Assembly: GCA_040954595.2 (NCBI GenBank)
Contig: CM082596.2
Location: forward strand, 8,990,001-9,054,000
Direction: 5' to 3'
Source: Balanoglossus misakiensis
Taxonomy: Eukaryota > Hemichordata
Length of the DNA stretch: 64,000 nucleotides
The notes under the pieces are model-generated. The model was given only the letters and a program-made list of their open reading frames with translations, was not told the DNA's origin and searched no databases. The first letter of the stretch is position 1, and the number at the start of each line of letters is the position of its first letter. The position numbers and the translations under genes are program-made. Positions 23,601-35,599 of this stretch are shown one piece after another.

Positions 23601-25178
23601 ATTGTCACACTGGTTGAAATAAAAGGCGTTTGAGATGACAAAATCCGTATCTGCAGCCACGTATATAAATATTAGAATGAGTCAAACTGCATTTGAATTT
23701 AGAATTTGATACAACTGTTGGGAGAAATGATTTTCTAAACATATTTTTCTCGTGTTTCTGAAATGAACTCTACAGCGGGTGTTCAGGATTTTGAAATATA
23801 TTACGGGCCTTTCTTTCAGTTTTGGATATTCTTGCTTGAACTCTGCACCAGCGACGCAAAAAAACACTATTTTTTCAAGTTTTTAGCCACGAAAAGAGTT
23901 CATTTACTATTAGGAGATCCCACACGTGTGGCCTTATTATGTTTTTGTTACAGGGGCTCCACATTCTACAAATGGTTGATGTATGATAGCCTACTTGCCT
24001 TTCAGGAACAGGTTTTTATGGGAGTCGTCGATAGTGACAAGCTCCCCACCTTTGCCTCTACAAATCGACTTGGCCTCGTCGTACGTGTACACTTTCTCGA
24101 GGTATGCATAGTAGCAGGTGTCCGCGAAGTTGTCCCATTGTGGTTCACAGCCTGGTGGAGAAATTGAAGGTACATTAAACGGACAAATTCTCTCTCTCGT
24201 TGCCCTTTTTCCATTAATTATGTTTGATACAAGACACCGTTTATGTTAATGTACATGTGTATGTAGTGAATGAACGTTCGACCACACACAACTTCCATCC
24301 CACTTGTAAGATATGAGAGTAAAAACTTACCCAAAATGAATCAATGGTAGAGACCGATTATTCAATTTGGCGAGTTTTTTTCACTCTCGTGTCTACAAGT
24401 GGGATGGAAGTTGTGTGTGGTTGAACGTTGATTCACTGATTATCCACATGTACATTAGTATAAACAGTGTCTTGTACCAAACATAATTAATGAAAAAAAG
24501 GCAGCGGGGGAGAGACTTTGTCCCTTTAAGTCTACCAAGCAGTTCGTTATTACGTCGTTGCTTAAACACCATTCGACTGCTTCGTTGTGTGTGGGTGGTG
24601 TGAACTACATTACCTAAACAAAACCACCATTTCAGCCGCTCTGCTGTTGTACAGGTAAAGGGCAATAGCCGAGGATCAAACTACTGCAGGTATTGCCCCA
24701 TTAACTAAGACAGATAGAAAGACATGCATACAGATAGAGACAAGCACGTGCATACAGTCACCACAATCAATGCAAGTTGTACCAACACTAGTCATCCAAT
24801 AAATAGAATTAAGCAAAATAAAAACGAATAAAAGAAACTAATTCTCTGTGTATAGTAATATTCACAAAAGCCTGGAACTCTTAGTCACATAGGACTATGC
24901 GGTGATGAAAAAAAATCAAAAATCAAATCTAGCATACAAAAATAAGTTATTAAACTTCAAGAGAGTATTTTGTTGTTGGCCGTGCACAGATAAACCAAGA
25001 ATATAAAAATTAATAAAGAACAGCTGCAGATGTTAACGTGAAATAATGGGCAATTGGAATAAGCAACATCAAAATTAATGAGTAGGTGTATTGTCCTATT
25101 CGAACATGTTACAGTACCTTTCGCGGATGGCAATGCCTCTGTGACCAACAAACCCAGTAGAGCCAGGTACAATTTCAT
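20639..25178 (-). CDS. Secreted C-type lectin / F5/8C (discoidin) protein, copy B (8 coding exons)
   Basis: Tandem paralogue of 7150-10946 with identical exon lengths: 25178-25118, 24151-23999, 23650-23585, 23454-23363, 22908-22770, 22364-22138, 21887-21786, 20782-20639. All frames are open and the phases match. Differences from copy A cluster in exon 5, the last lectin exon (EPRRPGRLDC against EPRRPGSLDC; YWETSDCAEKLGF against YWKTSDCAEKRGF), next to the usual ligand-binding loops. A 740-bp MITE sits in the last intron. The splice donor after exon 4 reads GAG|GTTGGT here and GAT|GTTGGT in A. The 5' UTR exon candidate is near 25796. Probably secreted and involved in recognition or adhesion. 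Confidence 0.88.
20885..21624. mobile_element. 740-bp MITE with TTA target duplication (PIF/Harbinger-like)
   Basis: Termini GGCTGCATTCACAAACACC and its inverse (25-bp TIR), flanked by TTA at 20882-20884 and 21625-21627. Copy A has the empty site CACCCCTTATATTT near 7388. The interior is rich in G-runs and codes for nothing. A 3-bp TTA/TAA duplication is typical of PIF/Harbinger elements. Confidence 0.93.
24203..24503. repeat. Fold-back repeat in lectin intron 1, copy B
   Basis: Counterpart of 9962-10262, offset by 14241 bp and nearly identical. Confidence 0.85.
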
Positions 25179-26862
25179 TTTCGTCAATTTCTGGTGTCTG
25201 GCAGCAGTTACCATATGATGAAATTCCAGCAGCGTTCAAAGAGAATAGAATAGCTTCGTATCAAAATGACTTCTACGTACATTTTGTCACTGGGACTTGG
25301 CTTTTAGTTCACGTATTTTGTGAATTGGGAAAGACTTCAATGATTATAAGCCACAATACATCTTAACTGCGCCTTCGAAAAGATATTCAACGCCAAGTAC
25401 AACAGTCTGGCATGCTTATATCCCGGCCAACCCTCCTATTCTTTGTCCGAAAATGTTTGTACCATTATCAGGATCCAAGCTTCAAGCAGATAAACTATAT
25501 TTTAGGCCTAAAGCAATTTTAACTAAGCCGCAACTTTTATCCGCTATACAGTAAAACCACGCAATCTTCGAATTGGTTGCAAGAAAAAAAACGCCGGTAC
25601 CAACTAACGCATACTAAACCCTAGACTTGCTCCAAGTCTTATATGGGCTTCATTATGTGTAGGGAACGCGTACGCCCATAATTTAAAAACCGTCAAGCGA
25701 CTAGTGGGCTAGTCTAACTAAACCCGTAAATGTACAGTAAATCCGAAGTAATTCTGAATTTGTACATGGAAAACAGTCGACATACCTGATTGACAGGAAA
25801 ATAGAAGTCTCTGTGCTGTTCGGCGCTCCAGGTCTAAATGAAAAATACTCTCGGCTCTAGGGCTTATTATAAGCAGTTAACATCGCTTATAATTCTATTG
25901 ATAAACTGGACTTGTTGAAAGAAGCTACCCGCACTAGTGTCCTTAAAAGGCATCGGATATGCGGATATGTAAATGAATGTTTTTGCCGACCTGTCATTTT
26001 GTTAATGGGCTTTACGGAGGCGGCGTGCAAAACAACGGATTCAGAAATTGTAGATTTCTGACAATTAGCAGATCATTACAACCCCCCCCCCCCCGAAAAA
26101 ATCTGAACACCCATTATTTAGGGGTTAATCTCTATAACGGATATTGACTGTTTTGTTTTAGAGATAAACACACATCCTAAATCCACACTCAACTAAAACA
26201 AAAGAAAATGCATTTTGTTTTGTAAATTGGCATATTAGATGTAAAGGTTATAAAGGCATAGCCATAAACCCACTGGAAATCATCAATCACTTGAATGTGG
26301 CATTTGTGATATTATTTCTTTGCCTAGCAAAACATTAAATTCTGTGCCTTTCAAAACATTGAACAAAAGTAAACACAAAACACCATTTCCGTCTGACCTT
26401 TGTGATATTTGTCTTGTGCCTTGCAAAACATTAAATAGTACCCTCAGGATCATCGCTTTTCAATACAAAAGTAAACGAATCTCTTATATTTAGAAGTTAG
26501 AGAATAAATCAATCATAGAATGTTGACATGGTATCACTCTGATGTGTGTATTTTGTTGCCTCACCACTTGCATGTAAAACAACACAACATATTTGACTGT
26601 ATGACTGACAGAAGGGATACATTTTGTTAATACTTTTCGAGTATATTCCATATTGATATACATGTACATGTATAGCTTTTCGGCGTTAAGATTAGAGAGA
26701 AGAGATTCTCCAAAATGCATATGAGATCGTATTACGGTTAAATCCCGGTGAGGGGTATAAAAGGCCCGAAAATCATCCTTTTAACCTGCACGATATATGT
26801 TTGTTATGACACCACAAAGTATTTATTTCTTCATTATATTGGGACACATGGCAAAATCGAAA

Positions 26863-26899
26863 CAAGCAATTGTCCCGGGTTCGATTCCCGGCCAACGCA
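26863..26899 (+). pseudogene. 3' half of tRNA-Gly, right of lectin copy B
   Basis: Same fragment as 14974-15010. Confidence 0.8.
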
Positions 26900-26958
26900 T
26901 GTATTTTTTTGCAGAAAACATGTATGTTGGGCAAGAATTGGGACACATGGCAAAATTA

Positions 26959-27454
26959 GACTGTCGACAGTCCCTCGCGCCTAATGTGTATCGATTCGGC
27001 GTTTCGTGCGAGGGCCGTAAGGCCCGTATCTTTTGAAGGCCGAAGGGCCGATTCGGCGTTTCGTGGTGCGAGGGCCGTAAGGCCTGAGGGACTGTTATAG
27101 CTTGTTTCGCCCTCACACGGCATTGTGGGGAAATTCACCTGTAACGCAACTGGCTTTAGTTCGGGACATGAAAACATTAGTCTCGGTTACCCAGACCCCC
27201 CTGCTTCTTCCGGCACTCCAGAAAGAGATAGGGGTACTACGCGCGTCTCGAGCCTGAATGTCAACTATTTGGAGACCCGTTGACCTGCCATATGAGTTGC
27301 ATCAATCATGTAACACGTGACTGTAGTCCCTCTCGAGATAGTGGCGTGGATGGCTCCCTACTTACTCTCCGACCTGCCATATATGTTGTTCGGAGACTCT
27401 CTGACCTGCCATATTTGTTGGCTCTATTAAATTGGGGTTATCGTCACGTAATAC
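26959..27454. repeat. Truncated U/T left end: right border of the duplication
   Basis: Repeats 15070-15557 (U arm, then T beginning TAGTCTCGG at 27178) and stops at 27454, where GTCACGTAATA passes abruptly into unrelated satellite-like sequence. This marks the end of the second unit. Confidence 0.85.
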
Positions 27455-28260
27455 TGAGTAATAATGAGTTACGCAAGTAAGTTACAGGTGGCCCCAGGAA
27501 TTTAGCATTTCAGGACGCAGAGGGTCCTACCCTACCCCTCCAAACACCTGGCTATATATGATGTGCATGCTAACATATGGAAAGCAGGTCAATGGACACC
27601 TGAGGTCACCCAAATATTTGACAAAAAATTTTCATTCCTGTTTATGTCATGTGCAACAAATCCTACATTTGCAGCCCTTTCACTTTGCCTACCATTAGGT
27701 ATGCACGTAATACATGAATCAAGCGGGTGTCACAGGTATCCCCCTGTATTTGGCATTTCATGATAGTTTCATCCCTCCAAATACCAAAGCTGCACCTGTA
27801 CAACGTGCTGAGATATGGCACTGTACGACAGAGGTCATCCAAATCACCTTATACATTTGGGCAAAAACGAACTGACACTTACATTCGTCCCTGTGGAACA
27901 AAAACCACATATATCGCCCTGTTGGTTAGTGTAAAATTAAATGTACAAAATCAATGACTTAGGCAGGTGCAACAGGTGACCCCGCCTTTGGTATATCATT
28001 ATGGTCCCATCCGTATATCCCCCCCCCCCCACGCCAAAGCTGCATGCATCTGCTGTTATTCACTAAGCAAAAGAAGGTGAAATGTCACATAAGGTCGCCC
28101 ACAACTTGACAGGAAAATCGGACTTCATATTGATCCATGTGCAACAAATACCACGCTAGCATCCCTTTCATTGACCCCACAATTACGCATGCACATAATT
28201 GAGTTACGCAGGGGTCACAGGTGACCCCCGAATCGGGCGTATTATTTTGGTCCCATACAG
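27455..28260. repeat. Decayed copies of the ~239-bp satellite
   Basis: Three or so diverged units recognisable by ATTAGGTATGCACGTAAT, GTGTCACAGGT..CCCC, CTCCAAA.ACC and CACCTGAGGTCA. Cleaner copies lie at 35600-36530. No gene. Confidence 0.7.
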
Positions 28261-29465
28261 CTGCATGAAGCTGCGTGCCATTACGGGCGACCTGATAACC
28301 CCCACGGCCACCTGCGGGCCGAACCCCATACCGAACGTCCAGTTGCAACGTCACGACTGAAGTAGGAACTTTTGAACGGCAACGAAGCCTGATCTCTGAT
28401 TATTGCTGGTCCATCCTCCCTTCGTGCAATAAAATCACTGGTCTGCTTACGTATTTCGGCCAATTTCCCGAACTACTATCCACTACATGTGACTACCATG
28501 CTATTAATGAAACCTCCAACAACATTAGCGACTGAGGGTTAAAGTCCGCTGCCGCATTACATTGAATGTTAACCAGTGTAGCCGGGTCTGCGTAGACACA
28601 TTTGAACGGCAACAGCTAACAAACTCAGCGTAATTCAATAAAACGCCCTAACACAGCCTGAACTCCGATAATGTGTTGTCCCAAAATTCATTCCGTGGAA
28701 AATAATCACTGGTCTGTTTACGTATTTCAGCCGATTTTCCAAGGACTACTGCAACCCACCAGAAGTGAGTACATGTACCCTGCTAATGAGATCTCCACAA
28801 CATTACATAATGACGGTCAAAGTCCGATGCCCTAGTGTTCATCCTCAGCCCACCAAAAAATGCGAAAAATATTACAAAAATCTTCTTCTCAAAATCGACG
28901 TGGCCTAGGACCTTGAAATTTGGCACAGGGGATTTTGGTCATATGGTATACAAAGTTTGAGAAAAGAATTTAAATGCCGCCATTAACGTGCAAATAAGGT
29001 CAATTTGAAAATTTCGCTCGATTATAGCCACCAAGTCACGTGACTAATTACAAATTCAAAGGGCAGGTGCACAAGTACTCATGGGCCCCAACCACCGTGC
29101 CAAATTTCATAGGCGTAGGTCCAGGGATTTTGATAAAAACGGGAGCAAAAAAACGACTCAAGAAGAAAGAAGAAAAACTCCAGCAATAACAGAAGGGGAC
29201 CAAGCGCCCCCAGGCGCATGGTCCCCTAATGATTCTTTTATATTTAATGGTTCACCATGGAGGGCGCAACGTAACGCTAACGTTTACAAAGTACAGAATC
29301 ATGGAGAACATTCCAAAACTATTTTTCGTCGAGCACAGTGACTTTGAAGAATAAACACGTATACGTATACGTATTCAGTAGAATTGAAGGGGTGCACAGA
29401 GATTCCCACTGCACAAGCACTAATCATCACTGGTTGCCTAACGCACGTACGTGTGTGTTTTACAG
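28261..29465. other. Gene-free interval with a possible dispersed repeat
   Basis: 28850-29240 has imperfectly inverted blocks (GGACCTTGAAATTTGGCAC near 28911; GTGCCAAATTTCATAGGCG near 29097) and a GGGGACC..GGTCCCC stem at 29197-29226. It looks like an old mobile repeat. I see no supported exon. Confidence 0.4.
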
Positions 29466-30082
29466 TGGAAGGCGATATGCAGACTCGTGAATGGTAATGT
29501 TTCTCATGAGGGACGGCTGGAGATCTTCCACAATGCCCAATGGGGATCCGTATGCGACGATGATTTCAGTCAGAGAAATGTGGAGGTTGTTTGTCAGCAA
29601 CTTGGATATAAGTAAGTTCCGTTACTTGGCCACTTCGCTTGTAACTTGAACTCAAAGGGAAATTTAGTAGAATGTAGAATATTCATAGTAAAAGTAATTT
29701 AGCCTACCCGATGGTGTATCTGTATGTCGAATTTGTCAGTGCCTGAGTAGTTGATCCACGCTCGCCAGGCAGAATTACTGTGGACTACAATTATTGCAAA
29801 ATGATTGCAAATCTAGAACTCTTTAGTGAAATACGGTGTATTGACAATTCTATATACGAGCTTATGAACTGCTTTTCAAGCTCAGAACACTTTTTGGAAT
29901 AGAATATTTTTTAGTGTCCCATCGCTCAGCTGGCACTGAGAACGATGACGTAATTGGAAAGTGTAGATATTTATGTACATTGATTTAGGATTTTGGCTAT
30001 ATTTATGATATTTTTTTTTGTAAATTGACATATAAATGTGTTTACGTACATGGGTACATTAAAGTTTATGTGAAAAATCAAG

Positions 30083-30215
30083 GCTCTCTCTCTCTAACTC
30101 TCTCTCTCTGTGAACGTGTCTGTCTGTCTCTGTCTCTCTCTTCAACCTCCAACGCTCTCTTCAACTCTCTGTCTCTCGCCCTGTCTGTCTCTCTTTTTCT
30201 CTCTCATTCTCTCCA
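30083..30215. repeat. (CT)n-rich microsatellite in SRCR intron
   Basis: Runs of CTCTCT and CTGTCT. The serine/leucine-rich frames over it are artefacts. Confidence 0.9.
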
Positions 30216-30339
30216 CCTGTATGTGCCCGCTCAACCGTTTACATCTGTCTGTAAACGCAAAACGAATTCATTCACAGGCCAGGAATATTCAGAAGCAGCG
30301 CCGCCTATGGGGAGGCCGAAGCGAACATATGGCTTGATC

Positions 30340-30452
30340 CAATCTGATTAAAATCAGATGTAGGGAACGGCGACTTGTTTTTTTTATGCTGTCGCCTCAC
30401 ACAGCATAAAAATCCAAGTCGCCGTTCCCTACATCTGATTTTAATCAGATTG
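30340..30452. mobile_element. 113-bp fold-back MITE inside an SRCR exon, 9-bp TSD
   Basis: Near-perfect palindrome: CAATCTGATTAAAATCAGAT at one end, its inverse at the other. Flanked by GGCTTGATC at 30331-30339 and 30453-30461. A 9-bp duplication suits Mutator-like elements. Confidence 0.93.
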
Positions 30453-30700
30453 GGCTTGATCAAGTGAAGTGCACCGGATCAGAAACCAAGCTTTCTTCTT
30501 GCCCTCACAGCAGCTGGGGAACCAATGATTGTAAACACCATGAAGACGTTGGCATATTATGTAAAACCACTGGTGTGCATAACATCTAAACTCAACTTGG
30601 ACATAATCTTTTATTCGGTTGGTATTTTGATGAAGAGGGACACAGACTGAATAGAATAATAGAGACATACACAGACGCAGTTAGTCAGAGGTAATATGGG

Positions 30701-30843
30701 CAACCTGATTAAAATCATATGTACATTATGGCGACCTCTTTTACTTGCGCGGTCGGTATTCTCACGCTGTCACCTAAGTGTGGGGCGACAGCATAAGACT
30801 TCCGTACCGCGCAGGTAAGAGACATCCGATTTTAATCAAATTG
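30701..30843. mobile_element. Second MITE of the same family in the next intron
   Basis: Ends CAACCTGATTAAAATCA and TGATTTTAATC-like inverse, with imperfect 9-bp flanks TAATATGGG (30692) and GAATGTGGG (30844). More diverged than the exon copy, therefore older. Confidence 0.8.
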
Positions 30844-31625
30844 GAATGTGGGATACTAGCAGACGACATCAGGCAATATTTGTAAAACCACCAAATGTTC
30901 CATTATTTTCAGAGGAACACGATGTTCGCCTTATCGGGGGCAGTACTATGCTGGAAGGCCGATTGGAAATAATGCACGATGGGAAATGGGGAACAGTTTG
31001 TGATGACGAGTTTGACAGCAAAGACGCGTCAACTGTCTGCAAACAGTCAGGATACAGGTACTGTGGTCCAATTCATGTATTTGAGAACGAGGGAGGGAGT
31101 GGGAGTAGATTGAAAGAGAGTAAATTGTGGATAATTTTGAATGGGGTCTATAAGACGCGCGCCCTCACAGAAAGCTGTACATTATCAAGTAGGCATACAT
31201 GCTCTTTAATTTTTGAAACAATTGGATGACCTTTCGGAGCGTCGTTTAGTCTTCAGCAGCTATTTTTTGTAGGTCACCGATTGTTTTTCCCGCGTCAAGG
31301 TCGTATTTCTTTCTCATTTTGATTTTTTATCACTAAGTCTTTTTTATCTTGTACATCGACGAGCATTGTGTAATAATTCTCAAAAAATGTTTATTCGCAA
31401 ATATTCTGTATTCTTTTCTATTTCCGACGACAAAACATAAAGTGGTGGAACGGTTAAAGATACAGCCGTCTACGGTGAGGGCGATGGGACAATATATCGT
31501 TGGACGACGTTGAATGCATCGATGAAGAAACCAATCTGGCTGACTGTGAACACGCTGGGTGGGGACGACATGACTGTGAGCACAGTGAGGATGTGGGCGT
31601 TGCGTGCGCAGCTCCGGACCCGTGA

Positions 31626-34101
31626 GGTGACGTCACGACCTTCTGCTGCTGCTTTATTCATATTGCCAGTCACCTACACCTCTTCGAGGGCTCCAGTGTC
31701 AAACAGTGTCGTGTTACCACAAACGAGCGGACACCAGAGCAGCACGTGTGGTTCCCGGTTTTTTTTTCAACCATGCAAGTCTCATATTCATAAATCAGGT
31801 CAAAAGACTGGGAGCCGGCCTGTAACAGTGTGTCAATCGACACGAAGTAAAATAGCTGGGGCAGTGCTTGGCACATAATTCGGTCTGTATTCCACTCGCA
31901 GATCGGCTACCTTTATCACACTTGCCCCTAGACACACGAATGACACTGAAACTCATTTTTTCTTCTTTCCGGCCTGGTCGGAACCGCCCAATCTGGCGTC
32001 ACTACAAGGGAACGGGCATGACCACAGACTTTCCAAAAGAAACAACTATAAAGGAATGATAAACATACTCATGTATAATCACTTGAGGAATATTAAATCG
32101 TAGCAATTTCTTGATATCCCCATTGATTACTTTAGATTGTTAACCAGTTAAAGATACCTAAACATTCAAGTTGTTTTGTTATCTTTTTCGATATTATACG
32201 GAAGTTATTCTGAAAAACAAATAAAACAAGCATGGAAAATGTGACTGGTGTTTTTGCCTTCAAAATAACCCTGCATGGCGGCAAAAATTGGCAACATTTT
32301 CCGTGTATGCCAAAATGTTTAATTCCGAAACCGTAAATTTAGCGTGCTAAAGATTAAATGACAATCGGTGCAACTTTAATAGTTACGTGTCATTCGAAGA
32401 AGTTACTGATGTATCGGTGGAACAGAAATCGGCCTATGTGACGCAGACTTTCACACAGACAGACTGGGTAACACACGCCAGGCTTATGTATATGTTAGTA
32501 TCATGAATATTGAGTCATCCATTCTTGTTTCGCCATTTCCATAGACGTTTTAGCAAAAGACTTCCTTTGGTGATATATAGAGGGGATTGAGCCAAACCCC
32601 CCCCCCCCCCGCCCCAAATTAACAAAATCTATACAAGGAGAATACCATATTAATTTGGAGTATAGTAACCAATAGGTTTTCTTATCCTTTTACCTGCCAG
32701 GATTTTAGAAAAAGCCTCTTTTCTTGTTTTGACGAAACGCCAACGTGAAAGTCCACTGTGAATTTCGTTTGATTATTTCCCGACGCTGTCTAAACGACCA
32801 CGTTTCAACAGAAACTGCTGTAGATGTGAGTTTGGGTTGTATATGAGTTCGTATCATTATCAGAATTAACCTGATGTACACCATAGTACAGGGTCCTTGT
32901 GCCGAGTTTATAGACAGGGATCAAGCCGTCGCTTTGTATCGAACATTCCATTATGAGTCAAAGTATTATTCATACAGAATGTGGTCAAAATACATATGCT
33001 TTTACAACCATTACTGACCTCCAGCCCGAAATTAATACGGATAAAGCATCTAAAGGAAATTGAATATCTTTTGATAGATAATTCTACCCATTAGAAACCT
33101 TCACAATTTTCAAATTATCTGCTTTTAGAGATTTCATTGAAATTTATACTTGCCACTATTATGGTAATTTTCTAGAGTGCCTTCTTATTATATTCCTTCT
33201 TTTCTGTAGCAAATATCCTATGATTGATGACGTCAAGGTTTCAACAATATCACATCTCCTGTTAATAGTTGCTTGAAGTAAACATTTACAATATCACGTG
33301 ACCACTCGTATATATTAAGCCATAGATGTTATCGATGGCGATATTCACATCGACATACCGGTAATAAGTGCAGAAGATTTACACATTAACACCTGTTAAC
33401 AAAGGTGACTAATATTGTTACAGATATAGATATGGTTATTAACGGTACAATACACGTGACCGTTCGCACAAGTTTTGCCATAGATGTTATCGATGGAGAT
33501 ATTCATGCTGATATACCGATGGTAGGCCTAATTGTAAAAAAATTGCACAACAGGTTCAGCTAAAAGGTCCGCGTTTGGGCATTTACATCCGACGTAAATT
33601 GAACAACAACAACAACAACAAACAGCTCCGGTATTTACAAACCACAGATTATAAAGAAAGCGAAAGTGTTCCTAAACAGTGTCAATATTCACACAACTGA
33701 AATAAATGTATTTTATTAATCACCGATGTTGCGCTTTGGCGCCCTGGCATCCACCGCAATAACTTTTCCTGAGGCAAGACAATGATGTCCGTGCTAGTTT
33801 CCATTGAGAGCACACTTTCCAGTCGCAAATGGTCATTTCGATTAAAGGGGTCGTGTCTGTGGTGGTCTTTAAGATTTGAGGCACCTAAACCAAGTATTAT
33901 GCAAATAATGCTTTGTCCCACAAAACGAACGAACGTGCGTGCGTGCGTAGTGATATGTTCATACAAACTGCCTACAAGTGGTCTTCACGGGTCGTGTGGC
34001 GACTTAGCTGCGATGTGGTCGACGTGTGCGGGAATACACCGTCGTTTGTGTTCGGGCTGACTTGGGTTATTATTTTGACGGCGCAAGACTTTTCTCAGGG
34101 C
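31626..34101. other. Interval without a supported gene
   Basis: Around 31650-31880 short frames exist on both strands but no domain is recognisable. A segment near 33300-33380 is repeated at 33458-33540 (CATAGATGTTATCGATGG, 158-bp step). (CAA)n occurs near 33604. Nothing else is seen. Confidence 0.4.
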
Positions 34102-35066
34102 TCACCTCATTACCGTCGATCTCAGCGTGTATACCACCGGGTTGATCGCGCTGCCCATAAAACCCACTGAGTAAAAAAAATGGATTTGGAATGGGTCTCT
34201 GCCTCTGTACTTGGTCGTGACCAGATTCAAAAAGTATGAAATCGTAAACGGCATGTACAGTATGACGAAGGCCACGACGATGATCACGCAAATGCGAGTG
34301 GTCGCAATGTTTCGGCCGCTGTAACTTGCGCCGTCGGAGTGGGCGTGGACAGTCGCGACGGCTTGCTTAGTCAAGCAATAAATCTTCAGGTACGACACTG
34401 TGATGACGAAACTCCCGACAAGGATCAGAACTGGGAGGACGCCCGACACGCTCTGTTCGACGGCCCCTTCCCGGGCGTAGAAGCGCAGGCAGGTCCTGGC
34501 CGAGCCCTGGGCGATGGTTTACTAGCCGTACCCGAGTCCGAACGAGCAACTGGCGGCGATGCAACCGGCCACCAAACACGACTGGCGGCGCGCTGAAAGA
34601 TTGCCGGCGATAACAACAGCCCGCGTCACGCTTATCGTTATCAGGCTCGCCAGAGATGCCGCTATGGAGGCGTTGAATCCGAACAGCTGGACGTTGCACA
34701 GCACGCCGGTCAAAGAAGAGCAAATCTGGTAGGAGCCTCTCAGTGCACTCACAGTGGAATGCAAGCGAACGGGGGCAAATATGACGCAGACCAGGAGGTC
34801 CACGACTGCCTGGGAAACAAGCTGATATTCGGGGGAATCCGCAGCTTCTTGCAAGTACACACCAACGCGATCACCACGGAGTTGCCGACCCCGCCTATGA
34901 TTAATGTCGTGAGTAGGATAACTACACTGGCATACAGGAGAAATTTGTCCACCAGTCCATCGACGTTAAAGAACGGCGTGCCGCTGTCATCGATTATCAC
35001 GATGGAGGCATTTGACAGCTTTCCGAAGTCGTCACAGTCCGACGATATCGATAGGTTTGAATTCAT
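34102..35066 (-). pseudogene. Class A (rhodopsin-like) GPCR, intronless, disrupted
   Basis: Seven-helix receptor remnant. Extracellular N-terminus with N-glycosylation sites (NSNLSIS), TM1 with the GNSVV motif, then CKKLRIPPNISL. A frameshift near 34820 leads into TM2 (AVVDLLVCVIFAPVRL), followed by TM3 and TM4. Two successive stop codons (TAG TAA, 34519-34524) interrupt extracellular loop 2. TM5-TM7 follow in the same frame and end with NPVVYTLRS (the NPxxY motif) and a very short tail. The DRY motif after TM3 is degenerate (TRA). Ligand class cannot be told. The plus-strand frames here are shadows. Confidence 0.85.
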
Positions 35067-35599
35067 CGCGCGGACTTATAGTGTGTGTGAGTCCACGTAC
35101 GTCTGGTGCATGGCAGGTGCGTGCTTGCCAAGTTCCGTCAATCAATACTTCCACGAAATGCGCGAAATCTCCCGTTCTGAAGTTTTTTGAGGCATTGATT
35201 GCACAAGGCAACTGGACGCACACCGAACAGTTATCACGAGTTGCACTTCGAGTTGTCCGTCAAGTTGCCTGCCGAGTTGCCTCGTTTTAGTGAGGACGTA
35301 GACTGAGAATAAAGATGACACGCCCACATCTTACACACCGTGTGGTGTCCAATGGGTGGGTGTAATTTCTCACATTTTTGCGAGAACTGCGCAAAATCGT
35401 AACGCGCGTCAAACAGATTTTTCAGCCATAAAAAAAATAGCGTCAAGGACACTGTGGTCCCATTTGAGGATTATGCGGAAACAGTGACACACCAGAATAA
35501 AAATTACAGGTGACATTGCAAGCAGATCTGCAAGCAGCAATATCGGGCCCAAGCCAACATAGCACATAGCAACATAGCAATAAGCATATCTGCTCTGGA

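Larger units (their letters stand above)
29466..31625 (+). pseudogene. Two-SRCR-domain gene fragment, disrupted
   Basis: SRCR domains are extracellular disulfide folds of scavenger-receptor proteins. Domain 1 is split over 29466-29611 (RLVNGNVSHEGRLEIFH, WGSVCDDDF, VVCQQLGYK) and 30278-30572 (PGIFRSSAAYGEAEANIWLD, then VKCTGSET and CKHHEDVGILC). Domain 2 is split over 30913-31057 (VRLIGGSTMLEGRLEI, WGTVCDDEF, VCKQSGY) and 31443-31622 (GGTVKDTAVYGEGDGTIY, then LDDVECID and CEHSEDVGVACAA). Intron phases agree throughout. Two lesions: a 113-bp MITE in exon 2, and two extra bases (CG, about 31498) between TIY and LDDV in exon 4. The end is either a stop at 31623 or a donor (CC|GTGAGG). No signal peptide exon was found upstream, so the 5' part is missing or unrecognised. 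Confidence 0.82.

Noticed and set aside
34339-34596. Plus-strand frames over the GPCR
   Set aside because: The minus strand gives clear seven-helix motifs (GNSVV, NPVVY); plus frames are antisense shadows.
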